Assembly (NCBI GenBank): GCA_036435485.1
Contig: CM071594.1
Location: 98,359,001 to 98,423,000 of the forward strand
Length of the DNA stretch: 64,000 bases
DNA from: Saposhnikovia divaricata
Lineage: Eukaryota > Streptophyta > Magnoliopsida > Apiales > Apiaceae
Direction of reading: 5' to 3'
Positions 57,799 through 64,000 of the stretch are shown one piece after another (position 1 is the stretch's first letter; every line of letters begins with the position of its first letter). Below the pieces are notes generated by a model. That model was not told the origin of the DNA. It saw only the letters and a program-made list of their open reading frames with translations, and did no database searches. The position numbers and the translations under genes are program-made.

Positions 57799-60605
57799 AG
57801 TAACCAATTAGATCAAAACCAGAACCTCTAAGGTACCAAATGCCAAGGTTTGGTGTTCCCTTGAGATATCTGAAAATCCTTTTAATAGCTACTAAGTGAG
57901 ATTCCATAGGATCAGCTTGAAATCTAGCACATAAACATGTAGCAATCATAATATCAGGTCTACTAGCTGTTAAGTATAAAAGAGATCCAACCATGCCCCT
58001 ATAGCTTGTCATGTCCACCTTCTTTTCCTTAGTATTCAGTTCAAGCTTAGTGGCAGTGGCCATGGGTTTTTTTGCAGAAGAGCAATCTGCTAAATCTAAA
58101 AGATCATAAATGTATTTTGTTTGACTTATAAAAATTCCCTCATTCACTTGTTTAACTTGTAAACCAAGAAAATAAGTTAATTCACCCATCATACTCATTT
58201 CATATCAACTTTGCATGAGTTTAGTAAATCTCTTGCAAAGTTTCTCATCTGTAGACCCAAATATTATATCATCTACATAACTTTGGACAAGTATTATAGA
58301 GCCATTGACATTTCTATAAAAGAGAGTTTTATCAACAGTACCTCGAATGAAGTGATTCTCTATAAGGAGCTGAGAGAGTGTGTCATACCAGGCTCTAGGT
58401 GCTTGCTTCAGGCTATAGAGTGTTTTGAGTAGAAAGAACACATATTCTGGAAAGTCTGGATCTTCAAAACCAGGCGGTTGACTAACATACACCACCTCCT
58501 CTAGAATACTATTCAGAAATGCACTCTTGACATCCATTTGATAGACTTTGAAATTGGCATGCGCTGCATAGGCCAGGAAGATCCTTATTGCTTCTAACCT
58601 TGCCACCGGTGCAAAGGTTTCTTCAAAGTCAATTCCTTCCTCTTGACAGTAGCCTTTACCCAATAATGTAGCTTTATTCCTTGTGACTATGCCATTCTCA
58701 TCCATCTTATTCTTGAATACCCACTTAGTGCCAATCACTGATTTGTCTCTAGGTTTGGGTACAAGTTTCCATACTTCATTTTTTCAAACTGGTTTAGCTC
58801 TTCTTGCATTGCTAAAACCCAGTCTGGATCCAGAAAAGCATCTTCAACTCTCTTAGGTTCCTCTTTGGATAGAAAACTTCTATACAAGAATTCTTCTTGA
58901 GTTGCTCTTCTGGTTTGGAACTTTGCATTAGGATCTCCAATGATAAGCTCAAATGGATGATCCGTAGTCCATTTTCTTTGTGGTGGTAAGTTTGACCTTG
59001 ATGAAGTGGCTTCATTTTATCTGTGTTGATCATTGTGGCTTGTTGTTGAGTTTTGATTGTGAGAAACTCCCCCTGAGTGTATGGCCCTCGAGATTGATGG
59101 AGTTCTTGCAGATTCATCAACAGATGCTTCTCTTTGATTTTCAACTGATGGTGTAAGTTGCTCTTCAACAGGTGGTTCATTCTGCACTTCAACTGATGAT
59201 CCTTGTCTGTTTCTCACACCATTTGATCTCCATTCTTCATCATCATCTTCACTTTCTTCACCACTTCTCTCATTCTCAAATGAGAGAGACTCATGAAAAC
59301 CTTCATCTACTAGACCAGATATTTTCTTGTCATCAAAGACAACATGTATGGACTCCATTACAATGTTTAGTCTTAGGTTGTAGACTCTGTAGGATTTTCC
59401 AGCTGAGTATAAAACAAAGATAGCTTCATCTGCCTTTGAATCAAATTTTCCAAGATGCTCACCATGATTTTTCAGTACAAAGCATTTGCATCCAAAGACA
59501 TGCAGAAAGTTGATTGTTGGTTTCTTGCCTTTGAAAAGTTGATAAGGTGTCATGCCTTTTGCTTGATTGACCAAAGAAATATTCTGAGTGTAGCATGCAG
59601 TGTTTATAGCTTCTGCCCAGGAGTATGTTGGTAGCTTAGACTCTTCAAGCATTTTTCTTGCAGCTTCAATTAGAGTTCTGTTCTTTCTTTCCACTACACC
59701 ATTTTGTTAAGGAGTTCTTGGTGCAGAGAATTCCTGGATAATTCCTTCTTCTTCACAAAACTCTCTTATTACAGAATTCTTGAACTCAGTTCCATTGTCA
59801 CTTCTGATTCTCCTTACTTTGAGTAAAGGATTGTTGTTGACTATCTTGATGTGATTTATGATGACTTCATATGCCTCATCCTTAGAGTGCAGAAAGAATG
59901 TCCAAGAAAATTTTGAGAAATCATCAATAATCACAAGACAGTATTTCTTCTTTGAGATTGACAACACATTGACTAGTCCAAAGAGAACCATGTGAAGTAG
60001 TTGCAAGGGTGATCAATTGATGACATTGACTTTGATTTGAAAGAGGCCTTCTTTTGCTTCCATTTCTGGCATGCATCACACAATCCATCCTTGGAGTAAT
60101 CCAATTTTGGAATACCTCTAACAAAATCCTTCTTTACCAACTCATTCATTGCTTTAAAACTCAAGTGTGACAGTCTTTTATGCCAAAGCCAACCTTCATC
60201 TACACTTGCCTTGATGAGAAGACATGTAGTCATGTTTGCATTTGTTGAATTGAAGTCAGCAATGTACACATTTCCTCTTCTATCTCCTATCAACACTACC
60301 TTGTTGTCATTTTTCTTGAAAATGACACAAGCTTCAGATGTGAACCAGACATTCTGGCCTTTATCACAGAGTTGATTTACACTTAGCAAGTTATGCTTAA
60401 GTCCATCAACCAGTGCTACTTCTTCAATGACAATATTCCCTTGTGAAATCAAGCCATATCCTCTAGTATATCCTTTGCTGTTGTCTCCAAAGGTAATGCT
60501 ATGGCCAGCTCTCCCCTCAAACTTAACGAGCAGGGTAGAATCTCCAGTCATATGCCTAGAACAACCACTGTCCAGATACCAAAGATTCTTTCGGTTTCCC
60601 TGCAC
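57799..60605 (-). pseudogene. pol: pol of SIRE-B2 (protease, integrase, RT, start of RNase H)
   Basis: Protease/pre-integrase 60605-59990 (WYLDSGCSRHMTGDSTLL; WLWHKRLSHLSFKAMNELV). Integrase 60006-59300 (YCLVIIDDFSKFSWTFFLHS, RSDNGTEF, NGVVERKN), with a frameshift near 60000 and TAA at 59707 in place of Gln. C-terminal region to 59017. RT 58738-57799 (VYQMDVKSAFLNS, LYSLKQAPRAWYD, YVDDIIFGSTDE) with frameshifts near 59020 and 58770, and TGA near 58202 (MQS-stop-YEMSMMGELTYF). It lacks a few residues after YDL near 58095. The frame stops at GYSDC where SIRE-A1 is inserted. The second half of RNase H is at 44983-44534. Confidence 0.9.
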
Positions 60606-60609
60606 ACAT

Positions 60610-61603
60610 CAAAACAAAATCAAGTTGATTTTGGTACCAAAGTTTTCTTGGGTCCTGCCTTGTTAGCCTTTTTCTTATTTTTCAAGCCCTTACTACCCAG
60701 GGGTTCTGATTGAGTTAAATCAGCCTTAACTCTTGGTGTAGTTTTCTGAAAAATATGTTGTTTCACTTGCTCACATGCTAAAACTAGATGAATAATTTGG
60801 CATAGTCTGTGTAAACATGTTATTCATCATCCATGGCATTTGTGGCATATTGACAGCATTGTAGTATGGATTATGCATGAATGGCATGTTAGCATATTGA
60901 CTAGATGCATGAGCAGAAGGAGCATACATATTTGGCATAACATTCATAGCAGGCACAAGCATAGGCATGTTAGGCATCAAAGAATTTTTCATAGCTTTGC
61001 AGTTGGTAGATAAATGATTAATACTTCCACACTTTACACATTCTTTCTAGGAGCATATTTATCAGGAGTGTAATTGTTGTGTTTATTAATCCCTACCTTA
61101 CCATTTCTGTTCTTTTTCTTGTCCTTAACACCTGAATTAACATTTTCTAGCTTGTCCTTCAATTACTTGTGAGACAAGTTGCCTATGTTTCTTTTCTCAA
61201 TTGATTTAGTATTGCTACATTCCCCATTAACAAAGTTCTTGTTGACAGGCCTGTACTTTTTATTCAATTTAGTTAAAGTTGCTTTGCTAACAGGCTTAAG
61301 TCTCAAAGAACATTCTTTTTCGACTAAATCACTGTCTGAAGTAACTTCCCTATCAACATATAACTTAGCTTCTGCTAATTTGCAGAAAGAATTAATTCCT
61401 TGAACATTACAAATTTCCTCAGTTACAACTGTTGATCCTTTCCACTTAGCAATCAGATTCTGTTCCTCTACTAACTGTTCTTTAAAACTTCCTCTCTCTT
61501 TATAGCCTCAATCATTTCATTTTTAGCATTCAAGCAATCTCTTCTCAGAGTTTCAAACTCAATCAACTGTGTTTCTATTAAAGCATTCCTATCACTTAAG
61601 AAC
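60610..61603 (-). pseudogene. gag: gag of SIRE-B2, C-terminal half
   Basis: Coiled-coil part (LSDRNALIETQLIEFETLRR) at 61603-61471, then a decayed stretch with KKYRPVNKNFVNGE-type sequence, a damaged second zinc knuckle near 61030, and the Met/Pro/Asn-rich linker (60992-60771). Co-linear with 12840-11812 of SIRE-B1. Everything upstream, including the first zinc knuckle, is deleted. Confidence 0.8.
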
Positions 61604-61849
61604 ACTATTCCAACAACCCCCAAATAGTAACCGAGCACTATTTCAACAACCCCCAAATAGTAACCAGACACTATTTCACCAACCCCAAATAGTAACCACT
61701 GGTTACTATTCATGTGAATAGTAATTTCGGATACTATTCATTTTCCTCTTAATTTGACATCCTTAAATATTCAGCTTCCAACTAACTAGAGGATATCAAT
61801 ATTGCTCTAAACTCAATCATACCTCTTGAATAGTTTTTCTGAGTTAGAT
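61604..61849 (-). repeat. SIRE-B2 5' LTR fragment
   Basis: Begins abruptly inside the LTR microrepeat ('aacactattccaacaaccc') and continues co-linear with 39690-39980 until TEK-C2 is inserted after 'gagttagat'. Confidence 0.85.
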
Positions 61850-63709
61850 TGTAACGTCCCGACTTCCCAATACTAAAAATATACTTTTATAATAAATTAT
61901 TGGATTTAATTGAATAATAAAAAAAAATTTGATACAGGGGAATTTTAAAAAAAATTTCGGCATGAAGTATTCGTAATATGGACTATCCACCTGTATTTTG
62001 AACCAACCAAATTCATGAAAGAAAAATAAATGCAATACCAAGTACTTAAGAAACATAACACCTGTTCAACCTGTCCTAACCGATCAGGTGAACCATACTA
62101 CTATGCCCTCCCGATCATAAAACAAGATCGGGGCACACAACCAAAATTAAATACATACAAGCTGATAACCAGACATTAAATCATAATACAACACCCCACT
62201 ACTAACCTGGATCTCTAACAGGTAGTGGTATGAAACAAGCAACTACTACTAAGTTATTACATTACAATACTAAATCCTTAATTAAAAGATACATACACTC
62301 CACAAATATAAATACAACCAACTATAACTATTACACAATTTTCTACTGATACCCAAAAGTCCAACCTTGAACTAGAGCCAAACTAGTCTGTCTACAGCCC
62401 ACAACAAGTTCTTCTCCTGATATAGCTCCTACGTCGTAACCTTTTCTTCCTTAACTGAAAAAGGGTTATAAACAACAATAAGTGAGCCAAATGCTCAGCA
62501 AGTAACAATATAGATGCCAAAATAAAAATCAACAACAAGAGTACGGATACAACGATATAAGGATCATTCTCTGAGTTTTTCCAAAGTTTGGCAATTTGTA
62601 ATTCATTCCATAAATAGGGGGAGAGAGAGAGAGAAATGAATTTCTCTTTTTATATCAAATTTCCCACCTTTAAAACATTTTAATTAATTTAAGAATTTTA
62701 TTAAAATCGGACAATACGGGTGATCAGCCACGTAATGTCCCCATACCGGACACTAGGTCCCTCTGGACTTTGAAAATTGGGTTCCCAATTAGGCAACACA
62801 TTGGCCTCTATTGCTGGACTAGGACCACCCTAGCCTCTTACGCCAAATTTAAAGTGCTGGACTAGGACCACCCTAGCCTCTTACGCTAAATTAAAACAAT
62901 TAATTAAATGTCCTTAAAATAAAGCAATTTTCGATGAATAGAATTCTTATGCAATAATTCAGAGCAGGGGATTATTCTGTTTAATTAAAAGATGAATGGC
63001 TAAAAGTTAAAAAAATCAATTTAATTTAATTGCAGAAGGTTCGCAAGGTAGGGTTCAAGTGTAATTCACAAGTAATAAAAATAAAGGTTTATCAAGTTAT
63101 TACCAATTTAGAGGTGTAATACAAGGTGATATCAAATATGATATGGCTCGGGGAAATTAGGAAGATAAGCAACAAGGTTTATTAATTAATTAAGAATAAA
63201 ACAAAGGTTAGGGATTTAAAGTTTAATTCAAGAATTTCATGGCATAGTTAGGCTAGTGTGGTTTAATAAAATGGATATGAAATAAGGTTTAAGCTAGTAC
63301 AAAAGGTATATTACACTACAAGGTTTAAGGATTTAGAGAAAGATCAAGGGTTATAAGGTATAGTAATGCTAGTGTGAATTAAGGGAATAGAAATGAAATA
63401 ATGTTTAAGCTTATGCAAAAGGTATGTTATAGCACAAGATAGGCAGTTCAACGAGAATTAGAATAAGCAAGGAAATACACAATTTGAACAACAATCTATA
63501 AAGGTAAATAAGAAGTTACAAAGGTTTAAGCAATAGTTTATAAGGATTAACAATATAGGACAAGGAGTTCTACAATTAACTTAACAGAAACAAACAGTAA
63601 GTTATAAGAATTTAAGCAACAATCAGTGGATAATTGAAAGAATCTTAACTTCAATAAAAGGTTCGAGTTACTTGCCTTAACCAAATATTTCCACGCTAGT
63701 CACTTGGCT
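61850..63709 (-). mobile_element. TEK-C2: partial Ty3/gypsy-type LTR
   Basis: Starts TGTAACGTCCCGACTTCCC and runs co-linear with TEK-C1 5468-7480, with many differences. Similarity stops near 63709. It interrupts the SIRE-B2 LTR. No gene. The tandem unit with 'ggactaggaccaccctagcc' is at about 62813-62888. The stretch 63710-63791 is unassigned. Confidence 0.75.
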
Positions 63710-63791
63710 CATGTTGTGCTAGAAAAATAAACATTTGAATCGCAAGCGCACAATTCGTTTCGTTATAATATTTAATGATTCGTTCCACAGG

Positions 63792-64000
63792 TGTGACGTC
63801 CCGGGATCCGGGGTCAAGGATCCGGGCCGTCAAAGTCCAATTTCCGATCACTATTAATATTTCTGAAAATTTTTTTTTTTTTTTTTTTTTAAATAAATAA
63901 ATAAATAGGCAGTTGACCCCACACTAATACACACACACCAGTCATATGCTCATAGAACAACAACCACAACATTTAAAAGTTTTAAAGTTAATAGTTATTA
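63792..64000 (-). mobile_element. TEK-F2: LTR end of a Tekay-like element, runs off the window
   Basis: Starts TGTGACGTCCCGGGATCCGG; the reverse complement matches the TEK-F1 LTR end (29345-29559), including 'gagcatatgact' and 'tgtggggtc'. No primer site lies to its left, so this is the outer end of a 3' LTR or a solo LTR. Confidence 0.7.
63870..63890. repeat. Poly-T run
   Basis: 21 T residues followed by an AAAT repeat, inside the TEK-F2 LTR. Confidence 0.95.

Larger units (their letters stand above)
39246..61849 (-). mobile_element. SIRE-B2: SIRE element carrying two nested insertions
   Basis: Minus-strand order: LTR fragment (61849-61604), gag C-terminal half (to about 60610), pol (60605-57799), [SIRE-A1], end of RNase H (44983-44534), third ORF (43908-41830), [ATH-D solo LTR], interior (40553-40334), 3' LTR (40333-39246). 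The 5' end is deleted: gag coiled-coil sequence joins the middle of an LTR at 61604, so primer site and gag start are gone. It sits in TEK-F1 leader DNA on the left. Confidence 0.85.

Overview
This window is plant nuclear DNA, almost certainly from a dicot and probably an asterid. It is AT-rich and has no complete host gene that I can recognise. It is packed with nested LTR retrotransposons whose primer-binding sites match plant initiator tRNA-Met and tRNA-Asp. The family cannot be fixed from the sequence; Apiaceae would be a guess. Element names below (SIRE-A1, ATH-D and so on) are my own labels.

Layout. 1-3762: AT-rich, with diverged direct repeats, a pair of GC-rich palindromes, a decayed coding remnant and a GA microsatellite. 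3763-15358: SIRE-B1, a minus-strand Ty1/copia element of the SIRE (Sirevirus) type. It has lost nearly all of pol but keeps gag and a third ORF, and a 3.7-kb Ty3/gypsy-type solo LTR (TEK-C1) splits that third ORF. 15359-30400: a plus-strand Tekay-like Ty3/gypsy LTR and leader (TEK-F1), invaded by ATH-E (15594-21673, a gag-only element with a tRNA-Asp primer site) and by SIRE-A2 (23086-28789, a deleted SIRE element that keeps the third ORF). 30406-40777: two copies of a 2.8-kb block (ATH-D LTR + SIRE-B LTR + ATH-D LTR start) flank the inside of ATH-D, which encodes an intact 266-aa gag-like protein. 39246-61849: SIRE-B2, interrupted by an ATH-D solo LTR (40559-41790) and by SIRE-A1 (44989-57793), a 12.8-kb element complete from LTR to LTR. 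61850-64000: a second TEK-C LTR and a minus-strand TEK-F LTR end.

Most insertions are proved by exact 5-bp target duplications: TGTAA (TEK-C1), GTTTG (ATH-E), ATTGA (SIRE-A2), GTACG (ATH-D solo), CATTA (ATH-D plus solo) and ATCTG (SIRE-A1). The SIRE elements are ordered LTR, tRNA-Met primer site, gag with two zinc knuckles, pol (protease, integrase, RT, RNase H), third ORF, polypurine tract, LTR. All copies carry stops, frameshifts or deletions, so none looks autonomous.

The most unusual signals are: (1) an octamer, CAACGGAT, found 32 times in SIRE-A1 in both orientations, in LTRs, spacer and three coding regions in different reading frames, often as inverted pairs; (2) the third ORF, about 1,485 codons in SIRE-A1, with a diverged counterpart in SIRE-B and kept by deleted derivatives that have lost pol; (3) a two-hairpin motif just after the gag stop in both ATH-D and ATH-E; (4) a duplicated block that seems to hold two allelic states of one ATH-D insertion side by side.
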